Assembly: GCA_964544595.1 (NCBI GenBank)
Contig: CAZJBM010000005.1
Coordinates: forward strand, 21,589-85,588
Source: JAGBWK01 sp964544595
Lineage (GTDB): Bacteria > Bacteroidota > Bacteroidia > Bacteroidales > Muribaculaceae
Reading direction: 5' to 3'
Length of the DNA: 64,000 nt
This document shows positions 42,411 through 50,904 of the stretch, piece after piece (position 1 is the first letter of the stretch; every line of letters begins with the position of its first letter). Under the pieces are notes generated by a model. It was not told the origin of the DNA. It searched no databases and was given only the letters and a program-made list of their open reading frames with translations. Position numbers and translations under genes: made by a program.

Positions 42411-42442
42411 CAAAGTTAATCAATTCATTCCGATTATGCAAG
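42411..42442 (-). promoter_or_regulatory. Promoter for the LRR leader (CTTG-N20-TAACTTTG on minus)
   Basis: On the minus strand CTTG (42439-42442) is followed after 20 bp by TAACTTTG (42411-42418). It lies between the dnaB stop and the LRR gene. Confidence 0.6.
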
Positions 42443-42494
42443 TGATATGCGCCGTTATGATGAATATTATTGGGCTGAATATGCGGCTTGGCGG

Positions 42495-44048
42495 TTAAAA
42501 TGGGGCTGCCGAGTCGGTAGGCGAGGCCGAAATGTCGGCTGTGCCCCCCGTGAAGGGATCTCCCCCTGCAATGGGGGCTCCGAGCGGGTCGTCATTGATT
42601 TTCGACCCTACCGTCGTTTCGCCGAATGAGCTCTCCTGGTCATCCCAGTTCTCGAACCGCGTATATTTACCTTTAAATTTGAGTTTCACATCGCATACCT
42701 GGCCGTTACGATGCTTCGCTATGATGAAATAGGCAAGATTGCGTATATCGTTCCCTTCGGCGTCGGTGTCCGACTTCGTGTAATATTCAGGTCGATGGAT
42801 GAAGCATACTATATCCGCATCCTGCTCTATAGCGCCCGACTCGCGAAGGTCGCTCAGCTGCGGGCGTTTTCCGTCTCTGCCATCACCGCGCGACTCTACC
42901 GAGCGGTTAAGCTGCGACAGTGCCACGATCGGTATATTCAGCTCCTTCGCCAGCTGCTTGAGAGAGCGCGAAATCATCGACACCTCCTGCTCGCGCGAGC
43001 CAAACTTCATGCCCGAGGCGTTCATCAGCTGCAAGTAGTCGATGATGATGAACTTCACTCCATGCTCGCGGACAAGTCGGCGCGCTTTCGTGCGCAGCTC
43101 AAATATCGAGAGCGAGGCCGTGTCATCTATATATAGTGGCGCGCTGTAGAGATGCTTTATACGCGACATCAGCTGATCCCACTCGCGGTCCTGCAGTCGT
43201 CCGCTCTTTATCTTATCTGACTCCAGCTCGCATTGATTGCAAATCAAGCGGTTGACGAGCTGAATATTCGACATTTCGAGCGAAAACACCGCTATCGGAG
43301 TGTTGTAGTTGACCGCCATGTTCTTTGCCATCGAAAGCACGAGAGCGGTTTTACCCATTGCCGGACGGGCCGCGATAATGATGAGGTCGGAATTTTGCCA
43401 TCCCGAAGTGATTTTATCTAGGTCATGGAAACCCGACTCCAAGCCGCTCAGTCCAGTCGCGCGGTTGGCTGCCGCCTGTATCTGATCTATAGCCTGCTTG
43501 ATTACAGGGTCGATCTGCGTGAAGTCCTTTTTTACGTTTCGCTGCGATATTTCAAAAAGCTTGCCTTCAGCCTCCTGCATCAGGTCGTCGACGTCGTTGC
43601 TCTCGTCATAGGCTTTGGCTTCGATATTGGTCGCGAAGGAAATAAGCTCGCGGGCAAGATATTTCTGAGCGACGATGCGGGCGTGATACTCTACGTTGGC
43701 AGCCGACGCGACCCGCGCGGTCAGCTCTGAGATGAACACCGGGCCGCCAACGCTCTCAAGCTCACCCATGAGGCGCAACTGCTCAGTGACGGTCAGCATA
43801 TCTATAGGCTTCTGGGCTGCGCCGAGAGCCTGTATGGCCTCATATATTTTCTGATTGGCCGGCTCGTAGAACGACATCGGGTGCAATATGTCGCACACCA
43901 CCGTGTAGGCGTCTTTTTCAAGCATTATAGCGCCGAGAACCGCCTCCTCGATCTCCTTATCGCGAGGCTGCATACGTCCTACAGTGTCGGCTACCGTCTC
44001 TTTGCGCGGGCGATATTCGCGTCGATTGTTATTATTTATAAATTCCAT
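42495..44048 (-). CDS. dnaB: Replicative DNA helicase DnaB
   Basis: 517 residues: N-terminal DnaB domain (about 28-130, PRDKEIEEAVLGAIMLEKDA), linker helix, and RecA-like C-terminal motor with Walker A AARPAMGKTALVLSMA, Walker B IIIDYLQLMNASG and ALSQLNRSVESRGDGR. It unwinds DNA 5'-3' at the fork as a hexamer and recruits the DnaG primase encoded at 56801. The tail is rich in Gly/Pro/Ser and Asp. It has a strong own promoter and no intein. Confidence 0.97.
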   Translation of the reverse strand: MEFINNNNRREYRPRKETVADTVGRMQPRDKEIEEAVLGAIMLEKDAYTVVCDILHPMSFYEPANQKIYEAIQALGAAQKPIDMLTVTEQLRLMGELESVGGPVFISELTARVASAANVEYHARIVAQKYLARELISFATNIEAKAYDESNDVDDLMQEAEGKLFEISQRNVKKDFTQIDPVIKQAIDQIQAAANRATGLSGLESGFHDLDKITSGWQNSDLIIIAARPAMGKTALVLSMAKNMAVNYNTPIAVFSLEMSNIQLVNRLICNQCELESDKIKSGRLQDREWDQLMSRIKHLYSAPLYIDDTASLSIFELRTKARRLVREHGVKFIIIDYLQLMNASGMKFGSREQEVSMISRSLKQLAKELNIPIVALSQLNRSVESRGDGRDGKRPQLSDLRESGAIEQDADIVCFIHRPEYYTKSDTDAEGNDIRNLAYFIIAKHRNGQVCDVKLKFKGKYTRFENWDDQESSFGETTVGSKINDDPLGAPIAGGDPFTGGTADISASPTDSAAPF

Positions 44049-44109
44049 TATATGCTATCCTTAATTTGTCCTGTAAACGATCGGATGATTTCCTCTTGCT
44101 TACGAGATG

Positions 44110-44141
44110 CAAATTTAGCAATTTAGCTGCCGATTGGCAAA
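44110..44141 (-). promoter_or_regulatory. dnaB promoter (TTTG-N20-TAAATTTG on minus)
   Basis: On the minus strand TTTG (44138-44141) and TAAATTTG (44110-44117) are 20 bp apart, 62 bp before the dnaB ATG. Confidence 0.8.
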
Positions 44142-44211
44142 CCATTTGACCCTATTTCTATCAACAGCCTTTCAACAACGGCCTGTTAACGGTATTCTCC
44201 ATGATTTTTTG

Positions 44212-44219
44212 TAAATTCG
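44212..44219 (+). promoter_or_regulatory. ispE -7 box TAAATTCG
   Basis: -7 box of the TTCG type 16 bp before the ispE ATG, implying a very short leader. No matching -33 box. Confidence 0.45.
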
Positions 44220-44235
44220 CGACAAAACGATTTTT

Positions 44236-45069
44236 ATGGTAGTATTTCCTAACGCTAAAATCAATATCGGGCTCAACATTTTGAACCGCCGTCCCGATGG
44301 CTATCACGAAATTGAGTCACTTCTTATGCCTATCGGCTGGTGCGACATCCTTGAGATCGTCCCGGCAAAAGGAGTTGAGACAACCCTCACCGTTACCGGG
44401 CGCCGGGTTGACTGCCCCGTCGAGAAGAATCTCGTCATGAAAGCCTATCGCCGCATGGCCCGGGAGGTTGAAATTCCGCCTGTCGACATTTATCTGCATA
44501 AAATCGTGCCCGACGGGGCAGGGCTCGGAGGCGGCAGTTCCGATGCCGCGTTTACCCTTGTCGCGCTCAATAAGATGCTTGCTCTTGATTTCTCTAAAGA
44601 GCAGTTGGCCGACATGGCTTCCGACCTCGGCGCCGACTGTCCATTTTTCATTTATAATCGCCCGATGCTTGCCAGCGGTATCGGTACCGCTCTCAGCGAG
44701 ATTGATCCTCCTCATTTTTGCGCGAAAAGTATCATCGCCGTGATTAAGCCCGACGATTATGTCTCTACAAAGGAAGCCTATTCGGGTGTGACGCCTCAAA
44801 TGCCGGCTGTGCGACTTGCCGACGCGCTCGCCGCTTCCGATAAGGCTCATATTGCCAACCAGTTTGAGCAAACCGTATTTCCGCTCCACCCCAAAATCGC
44901 TTTTCTCAAAAATCGTCTTCTTGGATTAGGAGCATCCTACGCTTCAATGTCGGGTAGCGGTTCTGCCGTCTACGGCCTGTTTGATGCGGAGAGTATTGAT
45001 GCTGACAGTTTGTCAGCCCGGCTCGCGGAGAATTTCCCCGGCGCCGATTTTCATCTGTCGGAATTATGA
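44236..45069 (+). CDS. ispE: 4-(cytidine 5'-diphospho)-2-C-methyl-D-erythritol kinase
   Basis: 277 residues of the GHMP kinase family: AKINIGLNILNRRPDGYHEI at the N-terminus, the ATP loop PDGAGLGGGSSDAAF and the late MSGSGSAVYGLF segment. It phosphorylates CDP-methylerythritol in the MEP isoprenoid pathway, which also uses ispH at 37470. It is divergent from dnaB. Confidence 0.96.
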   Translation: MVVFPNAKINIGLNILNRRPDGYHEIESLLMPIGWCDILEIVPAKGVETTLTVTGRRVDCPVEKNLVMKAYRRMAREVEIPPVDIYLHKIVPDGAGLGGGSSDAAFTLVALNKMLALDFSKEQLADMASDLGADCPFFIYNRPMLASGIGTALSEIDPPHFCAKSIIAVIKPDDYVSTKEAYSGVTPQMPAVRLADALAASDKAHIANQFEQTVFPLHPKIAFLKNRLLGLGASYASMSGSGSAVYGLFDAESIDADSLSARLAENFPGADFHLSEL

Positions 45070-45131
45070 CGTGAACGAACTTCGCACATTTTTTGTTAAA
45101 ATATAAAGTCAATTAGTGGCTTGACCACTTT

Positions 45132-45148
45132 TTGGCAATGTTTTTGCA
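45132..45148 (+). promoter_or_regulatory. Sigma-54 (RpoN) type -24/-12 promoter of grpE-dnaJ
   Basis: TTGGCAAT (45132-45139), four bases, then TTGCA (45144-45148). GG and GC are exactly 10 bp apart; compared with YTGGCACG-N4-TTGCW only the two least conserved bases (CG to AT) differ. A perfect AGTGG-N5-CCACT dyad (45115-45129) lies just upstream. No housekeeping -7/-33 pair with correct spacing is visible. The start of transcription would be near 45159. Confidence 0.6.
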
Positions 45149-45176
45149 TGACAACACTTATATCATAATCCCGAAA

Positions 45177-45824
45177 ATGAAAAAAAACAATTATAAAATG
45201 AATAAAGAAGACAAATTCTCTAACGTGGAGCCAGCTACTCCTACTCCTGTTATCGACCAGGAAGTTCCTGATGGCGTTGACGTGGCTGATACCCTTACCG
45301 GCGAAGACGCCACTGTCGATGAAGACGTTTTAGGCGTAAGCCCTGAAGAAGGCGACGAGCTCGAAGCTTTGAAAAATATGCTTCAGGAGCGCGACAACCA
45401 GCTTGAGAAAGAGAAAAACGAATATCTCTTCCTCATGGCCGAATTCGACAACTTCAAGAAACGCACAATCCGCGAGCGGGCCGACTTGCTCAAAAATGCC
45501 GCCGAGAAAGTGCTTAAGGGCATCCTTCCCATTGTCGACGACTTTGAGCGAGGTCTTGCCGCTATCAAGGATTCTTCAGATGCTGAATCAGTTAAGGAGG
45601 GCATGGAACTCATCTATAATAAGCTCATCAAATATCTTAACCAGAATGGCGTTAAGGCTATCGAGACCACCGGTCAGACCTTCGACCCCGACGTCCACGA
45701 AGCCATCGCTATGCTTCCTGTCGATGATGAGTCAAAGAAAGGCAAAATAGTCGACACCGTCGAAAAGGGCTACATGCTCAACGATAAAGTGCTCCGTCAC
45801 CCTAAAGTGGCCGTGGGGCAATAA
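45177..45824 (+). CDS. grpE: Nucleotide exchange factor GrpE
   Basis: 215 residues from the ATG at 45177; the ATG at 45198 (MNKEDKFSNVEP) is an equally good start. Starts further upstream fall inside the promoter. A disordered acidic N-terminus (to about 75) leads to the long coiled-coil (LQERDNQLEKEKNEYLFLMA, EFDNFKKRTIRERADLLKNA) and the beta domain (QTFDPDVHEAI, KGYMLNDKVLRHPKVAV). It releases ADP from DnaK. It is followed by dnaJ after 73 bp; dnaK is not in this window. Confidence 0.96.
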   Translation: MKKNNYKMNKEDKFSNVEPATPTPVIDQEVPDGVDVADTLTGEDATVDEDVLGVSPEEGDELEALKNMLQERDNQLEKEKNEYLFLMAEFDNFKKRTIRERADLLKNAAEKVLKGILPIVDDFERGLAAIKDSSDAESVKEGMELIYNKLIKYLNQNGVKAIETTGQTFDPDVHEAIAMLPVDDESKKGKIVDTVEKGYMLNDKVLRHPKVAVGQ

Positions 45825-45897
45825 TCTGCTTTATAAGCATGTAATTCTTTTTCACTCTCCAAAATCAGTAATCGAAACTCGCAACCAGTAACTAACA

Positions 45898-47082
45898 ATG
45901 GCAACAAAAAGAGATTATTACGAGATATTAGGCGTCGACAAATCAGCTTCTGAGGCCGACATAAAAAAAGCCTATCGTAAACTCGCGCTTAAATACCACC
46001 CCGACAAGAATCCGGGAGATAAGAATGCCGAAGAGAAGTTCATGGAGGCCGCCGAAGCCTACGACGTTCTCTCCGACGCTGATAAGCGCGCGAAGTACGA
46101 CCAGTATGGTCATAATATGGGTCCTTCGGGATTCGGCGGTGCAGGTGGCGCCGGTGGATTTGGCGGATTCAGCTCCGGCGGCTTTACAATGGAGGATATT
46201 TTCGAGCAATTCGGCGATATTTTCGGCGGGGGCCAATGGGGTGGCGCCACAGGCGGTTCGCGTCGTGGCCCGCGTCAGCGACGCAAACCTCAGCGTAAAG
46301 GCTCCGACCTCCGCATCAAGGTGAAATTGACCCTGAAGGAAATCGCCACAGGCGTTACTAAGACCCTCAAAATACCTACACTTGTAAAATGTGACGCCTG
46401 CAACGGCACCGGCGCTAAAGACGGCACTGCGTTCACCACTTGCCAGACCTGTCACGGCACTGGCACCGTGTTGACACAGCAGCAGACTATCTTCGGCACC
46501 ATGCAGCAAGAATCTGTGTGCCCCACTTGTCACGGCGAAGGCAAAATCATTACCGAGAAATGCCCCAAATGTGGAGGCGAGGGCGTGATTCGCAAAGACG
46601 AGCTTGTCACGTTCAACATTCCCGCAGGCGTGTCCGACGGCATGACCCTTACCATTAAAGGCAAAGGCAACGCCGCTCCCCACGGAGGTGTCAATGGCGA
46701 CTTGCTCGTGGTAATCGAGGAAATCAAAGATCCCGAACTTATCCGCGACGGTAATGACGTGATTTACAACCTGATGCTCGACCTCCCGACCGCGATACTC
46801 GGCGGCTCTGTGGAAGTGCCTACCATCACTGGCCGAGCCCGCCTGAAAATCGCACCCGGAACGCAGCCAGGCAAAGTGCTCCGTCTCCGCGGCAAAGGTC
46901 TCCCTTCAACCGAAGGCTACGGCACTGGCGATGAGCTTATAAACGTAATGGTTTACATCCCTGAGCAGACCAATGACAAAATCCGTTCAGCCATTGAATC
47001 AATTAAAGACGAGCCCGATCTCAAGCCGAGTGAATCAACCAAATCGCGCATATTCTCCAAACTGAAACACATATTTGAATAA
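45898..47082 (+). CDS. dnaJ: Chaperone DnaJ
   Basis: 394 residues of type I Hsp40: J domain with the HPD motif (LALKYHPDKNPGD), a Gly/Phe-rich stretch (about 75-110), the zinc domain with four CxxCxGxG repeats (CDACNGTG, CQTCHGTG, CPTCHGEG, CPKCGGEG) and a C-terminal substrate-binding part. It delivers clients to DnaK and stimulates its ATPase. It is the second gene of the grpE-dnaJ unit, ended by a strong terminator. Confidence 0.98.
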   Translation: MATKRDYYEILGVDKSASEADIKKAYRKLALKYHPDKNPGDKNAEEKFMEAAEAYDVLSDADKRAKYDQYGHNMGPSGFGGAGGAGGFGGFSSGGFTMEDIFEQFGDIFGGGQWGGATGGSRRGPRQRRKPQRKGSDLRIKVKLTLKEIATGVTKTLKIPTLVKCDACNGTGAKDGTAFTTCQTCHGTGTVLTQQQTIFGTMQQESVCPTCHGEGKIITEKCPKCGGEGVIRKDELVTFNIPAGVSDGMTLTIKGKGNAAPHGGVNGDLLVVIEEIKDPELIRDGNDVIYNLMLDLPTAILGGSVEVPTITGRARLKIAPGTQPGKVLRLRGKGLPSTEGYGTGDELINVMVYIPEQTNDKIRSAIESIKDEPDLKPSESTKSRIFSKLKHIFE

Positions 47083-47101
47083 GCGCCGAAATATATAAAA
47101 G

Positions 47102-47151
47102 ACAGCCGGAGGCTAACGTGATTGTTTATCCAATCCTTAGCCTCCGGCTGT
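47102..47151 (+). terminator. dnaJ terminator
   Basis: Perfect 15-bp stem (ACAGCCGGAGGCTAA / TTAGCCTCCGGCTGT), 20-nt loop, then TTTCGTT. Confidence 0.85.
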
Positions 47152-47162
47152 TTTCGTTACTA

Positions 47163-47597
47163 AGAGCCTGTCCCATAATATCTGTTAAAGCTGAGGCGGT
47201 CAGCCATTGAGCAGAGTTGTTCGTGTGATGAGGGAGTGTACTCGACGTACACGACTGAAGAACACGGACGAATATGCCAATGGATGGCCGGGGCGATGGT
47301 AATTACCACCTCCCTCTGTCTAACGATGACATGTTGAAACGTGGAGCTTTTGAGTCGTGGATGTTGGCCGTAGTGACGATGACACCGAGGGGCAAGCCGT
47401 CGCTATCCACGGCGATATGTCGCTTAATACCTTTAATGCGTGCCGCTGCGCAGAAAATCACCTCCGTTTCGCATCTCTCGGGCGCTTTTGAAGCCGTCGC
47501 TCGGTCACAATGCGACGGCATTGCTCACTCCCATCGCCTCCAAAATCCCTCCGAGATATGCGACCTCAGCGTTAACATATTTTATGGGGCAGGCTCT
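47163..47597. mobile_element. Internally deleted IS5-like element, copy 2
   Basis: A 435-bp unit with 34-bp inverted ends identical at 30 of 34 positions (47163-47196 and 47564-47597; outer AGAGCCTGTCCCATAA and its partner). TA flanks both ends (47161-47162, 47598-47599), consistent with a 2-bp target duplication. The outer 110-130 bp on the left and about 140 bp on the right match copy 1 at 1959-2487, but the centre is different: here a piece of the DDE core is kept. It lies between the dnaJ terminator and the nhaA stop, in a gap without other genes. Confidence 0.85.
47345..47437 (-). pseudogene. IS5-family transposase, central DDE fragment
   Basis: The minus strand reads RIKGIKRHIAVDSDGLPLGV then IVTTANIHDSKA. 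This is the conserved block of IS5-type transposases around the second catalytic Asp region. The frame breaks on both sides (fused to end sequences), so no active enzyme can be made. Copy 1 lacks this block and keeps the C-terminus instead. Confidence 0.8.
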
Positions 47598-47610
47598 TAC
47601 TTATCTTATT

Positions 47611-48984
47611 CTATGTCCGAGTCCACCGGCGCAACAAAGCGTAACCAGCGACTCCTGCTATAAGCGATCCGGCGACAATACCGAGTTTTGCCTGATTGAG
47701 CATGGCAAGCGATTCAGCCCCTCCCTCGCCAAACGACAAGTTGGCGATAAACAGCGATACCGTGAATCCTATTCCTCCGAGAACCGCCACAGCACCCATT
47801 ATCTTCCAGTTAGCCTCGCGCGGCAATGGAGCTAACCCCATTTTTACGGCGATCCACGAGAACGAGAATATACCTACGAATTTTCCGATAATCAGGCCGG
47901 CGATAATCGCGAGACTTACACCGCTCACTATCGAAGCCGCTTCCATTCCCGCGAACGATATGCCGGCGTTGGCAAAAGCGAATAGGGGGATAATCAGATA
48001 GTTGACCACCGGGTGGAGAGAGTCCTCCAAATCCTGCAACGGTGAAATCACCTTATCCGACGCTGATTCCACTTGCTTCAACCAGTCGAGCTGCTGATGA
48101 GACAGTATCGTGCGCCGGGAGAGCGTTTCGTCGTCCTCCGCGCGGAAATGATTCATAGCTCCGCGTATCTGCTTAATATACAGTTTAGGCTCATAGACAG
48201 GCGACGCAGGCACGCAAAACGCAACCAACACTCCCGCTATCGTAGGATGTATACCCGAGTTGAGGAACAGGAACCATACCGCACCACCTATCATCACATA
48301 GAACATTTTGCTCTTGAAATGCAATCTTGCGCCCAACAGCAACACTCCTAACAGCATTGCGGCATAGAGGAGAAGCATATAGTCGATATGGCTTGAATAA
48401 AATATCGCTATGACCGCGATGCCGCCTATATCATCCACTACGGCAAGCGTTGTGAGAAATATCTTCACAGAAATCGGTACACGACTACCCAACATTCCGA
48501 GGATACCGAGTGCGAAGGCGATGTCGGTTGCCATTGGTATGGCCGCTCCGTCGATGTAGTCACTACCGGCCGCGAATGCCATGAATACCACCACAGGGAC
48601 AATCATGCCTCCTATAGCTCCGATAATAGGGAGTAGCGCCTGCTTGAGCGATGATAATTCGCCGACAAGTACCTCGCGCTTGATTTCCAGACCAATCGAG
48701 AAGAAGAATATTGCCATCAGAGCGTCGTTGATAAACTGAAGCATCGTCATAGCGTGGCCTGAGTGACTGAAAAGATTGAAATCACCGATCTGCAACCTCA
48801 CCTCCTGATTCCAGAAGTTAAAATATGGGCCGCTGAGAGCCGGGATATTGGCGACAATCATTGCCAATACAGTCACAAAAATCAATACGTTGCCACCCGA
48901 AGCATGATGCTTAATGGCTTGTCGCGCGGTATAGAAAACCCCGCGTCCCTCCTTTGTGTTGTCGTTGAAATCGCGTGTATCCAT
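47611..48984 (-). CDS. nhaA: Na+/H+ antiporter NhaA
   Basis: 457 residues with about twelve membrane helices. The transport motifs are present: AAIPMATDIAFALGILGMLG (Asp of helix IV region) and the double Asp in LAVVDDIGGIAVIAI, the sodium-proton site. It exports Na+ in exchange for protons and controls pH and salt. The long loop at about 265-315 is charged. It follows lepA by 32 bp on the same strand, a common Bacteroidales arrangement. The deleted IS element lies 13 bp after its stop. Confidence 0.96.
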   Translation of the reverse strand: MDTRDFNDNTKEGRGVFYTARQAIKHHASGGNVLIFVTVLAMIVANIPALSGPYFNFWNQEVRLQIGDFNLFSHSGHAMTMLQFINDALMAIFFFSIGLEIKREVLVGELSSLKQALLPIIGAIGGMIVPVVVFMAFAAGSDYIDGAAIPMATDIAFALGILGMLGSRVPISVKIFLTTLAVVDDIGGIAVIAIFYSSHIDYMLLLYAAMLLGVLLLGARLHFKSKMFYVMIGGAVWFLFLNSGIHPTIAGVLVAFCVPASPVYEPKLYIKQIRGAMNHFRAEDDETLSRRTILSHQQLDWLKQVESASDKVISPLQDLEDSLHPVVNYLIIPLFAFANAGISFAGMEAASIVSGVSLAIIAGLIIGKFVGIFSFSWIAVKMGLAPLPREANWKIMGAVAVLGGIGFTVSLFIANLSFGEGGAESLAMLNQAKLGIVAGSLIAGVAGYALLRRWTRT

Positions 48985-49016
48985 ATTATTGGGTAAATAA
49001 TGCTTTCTAATTATCG

Positions 49017-50804
49017 CTAATCAAGTTTCAGAACCGCAAGGAACGCTTTTTGAGGCACCTCAACCGAGCCAATCTGCTTCATGCGCTTCTTTCCCTTTTT
49101 CTGCTTTTCAAGCAATTTCCTTTTTCGCGAGATATCGCCGCCATAGCATTTCGCTGTCACATCCTTTCGCACGGCCTTAATGGTTTCGCGCGCGATGATT
49201 TTCGCGCCTATCGCCGCTTGGATAGCTATATCGAATTGCTGACGGGGGATAAGCTCTTTAAGTTTCTCGCACATGCGGCGCCCGAAAGTGACGGCGTTGT
49301 CAACATGGGTAAGAGTCGACAGCGCGTCGACGCTCTCTCCGTTAAGCAGCACATCGAGTTTAACGAGCTTCGACTCTCTGAAATCATGGATATGGTAGTC
49401 AAACGACGCGTATCCTTTAGATATCGACTTCAACTTATCGTAAAAGTCTATCACAATTTCGCCCAACGGCATATCAAACACCAGCTCAACGCGGTTGCCC
49501 GAAATAAACTCTTGCTTAATGAGCTCTCCGCGCTTACCTAAGCATAGCGTCATTATCGGGCCGATATAGTCAGTGGTCGTTATGATTGAAGCGCGGATAT
49601 AAGGCTCCTCAATATGGTCGATCAGGGTTATGTCGGGCAGTCCTGACGGATTGTGCACCTCGGTCATATTCCCCTTCTTGTCATACACTTTATATGAAAC
49701 GTTGGGCACGGTGGTGATTACATCCATGTCAAATTCGCGGCCAAGACGCTCCTGAATAATTTCCATGTGGAGCAGACCGAGAAACCCGCATCTGAAGCCA
49801 AATCCAAGAGCTGCCGACGACTCAGGCGAGAACGTCAGCGACGCGTCGTTGAGCTGCAACTTTTCAAGCGACGTGCGCAGATTCTCGAAATCCTCAGTCT
49901 CGATAGGGTAGACGCCGGCAAAGACCATCGGCTTTACCTCTTCAAATCCGTCGATAGCCTCCTTGCAGGGATTGTTTACGTGCGTTATAGTGTCGCCGAC
50001 TTTCACCTCCTTAGAGGTCTTTATGCCAGATATGATGTAGCCAACATTTCCGGCCGAGAGCTCTTTGCGCGGATCCATGTCGAGTTTCAGCACGCCGATC
50101 TCATCGGCATGATACTCTTTGCCGGTGCTTACAAACTTCACGAAATCGCCGGTATGAATCGTGCCGTTTACGATTTTAAAGTATGCTATGATACCGCGGA
50201 AAGGATTAAACACCGAGTCGAAAATGAGAGCTTGCAGAGGTGCCTCCGGGTCGCCCTTCGGAGCGGGAATACGGTTTACGATAGCTTCCAGAATCTCCGG
50301 AACGCCGATACCGGTCTTGCCGCTGGCTCTGATTATCTCATCGCGGTCGCAACCGAGCAATTCCACAATCTGGTCCTCAACCTCATCAGGCTTGGCCGAG
50401 TCGAGATCCACCTTGTTTATCACGGGGATTATCTCAAGGTCGTTGTCAATCGCCATGTAAAGATTTGAGATAGTCTGGGCTTGTATGCCTTGCGATGCGT
50501 CGACTATAAGCAACGCGCCCTCGCAGGCGGCGATTGAGCGCGACACTTCGTATGAGAAATCGACGTGCCCCGGGGTGTCGATAAGGTTTAGAGTATAGTC
50601 AATGCCGTCGATGCGGTGTTGCATCTGTATGGCATGGCTCTTAATCGTGATGCCGCGCTCTCGCTCCAATTCCATATCGTCGAGCACCTGCGCCTGCAGG
50701 TCTTTCTGAGCGACGGTATTGGTGTATTCCAAGAGGCGGTCCGCAAGGGTCGACTTGCCGTGATCAATATGCGCTATGATGCAAAAATTGCGTATATTCT
50801 TCAT
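49017..50804 (-). CDS. lepA: Elongation factor 4 (LepA)
   Basis: 595 residues of a translational GTPase: G1 AHIDHGKSTLADRLLEYT, G3 DTPGHVDF, G4 NKVDLDSA, then EF-G-like domains and the LepA-specific C-terminal domain ending GKKRMKQIGSVEVPQKAFLA. It binds ribosomes and affects initiation and back-translocation under stress. A -7 box TAAATTCG is on the minus strand at 50823-50830, 19 bp before the ATG. It is co-directional with nhaA. Confidence 0.98.
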   Translation of the reverse strand: MKNIRNFCIIAHIDHGKSTLADRLLEYTNTVAQKDLQAQVLDDMELERERGITIKSHAIQMQHRIDGIDYTLNLIDTPGHVDFSYEVSRSIAACEGALLIVDASQGIQAQTISNLYMAIDNDLEIIPVINKVDLDSAKPDEVEDQIVELLGCDRDEIIRASGKTGIGVPEILEAIVNRIPAPKGDPEAPLQALIFDSVFNPFRGIIAYFKIVNGTIHTGDFVKFVSTGKEYHADEIGVLKLDMDPRKELSAGNVGYIISGIKTSKEVKVGDTITHVNNPCKEAIDGFEEVKPMVFAGVYPIETEDFENLRTSLEKLQLNDASLTFSPESSAALGFGFRCGFLGLLHMEIIQERLGREFDMDVITTVPNVSYKVYDKKGNMTEVHNPSGLPDITLIDHIEEPYIRASIITTTDYIGPIMTLCLGKRGELIKQEFISGNRVELVFDMPLGEIVIDFYDKLKSISKGYASFDYHIHDFRESKLVKLDVLLNGESVDALSTLTHVDNAVTFGRRMCEKLKELIPRQQFDIAIQAAIGAKIIARETIKAVRKDVTAKCYGGDISRKRKLLEKQKKGKKRMKQIGSVEVPQKAFLAVLKLD

Positions 50805-50822
50805 TTTACAGTAATTTTAACG

Positions 50823-50830
50823 CGAATTTA
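50823..50830 (-). promoter_or_regulatory. lepA -7 box (TAAATTCG on minus)
   Basis: -7 box of the TTCG type 19 bp before the lepA start. No -33 TTTG at the right distance. Confidence 0.5.
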
Positions 50831-50904
50831 CGAATTTTTTCGCGAAAATTACAGCTATATTGAGTGCCTTTACACGTATTTTTTCACACAATAACGCCGA
50901 TTTC

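Noticed and set aside
42308..42445. 45-codon plus-strand frame starting MAEIRFIGIM
   Set aside because: No promoter or conserved feature on that strand, and it lies opposite the predicted minus-strand leader of the LRR gene. Chance is enough to explain it.
44134..44150. TTGGCAAACCATTTGAC before ispE as a -24/-12 promoter
   Set aside because: The -12 GC is replaced by GA and the bases overlap the well-formed dnaB promoter on the other strand.
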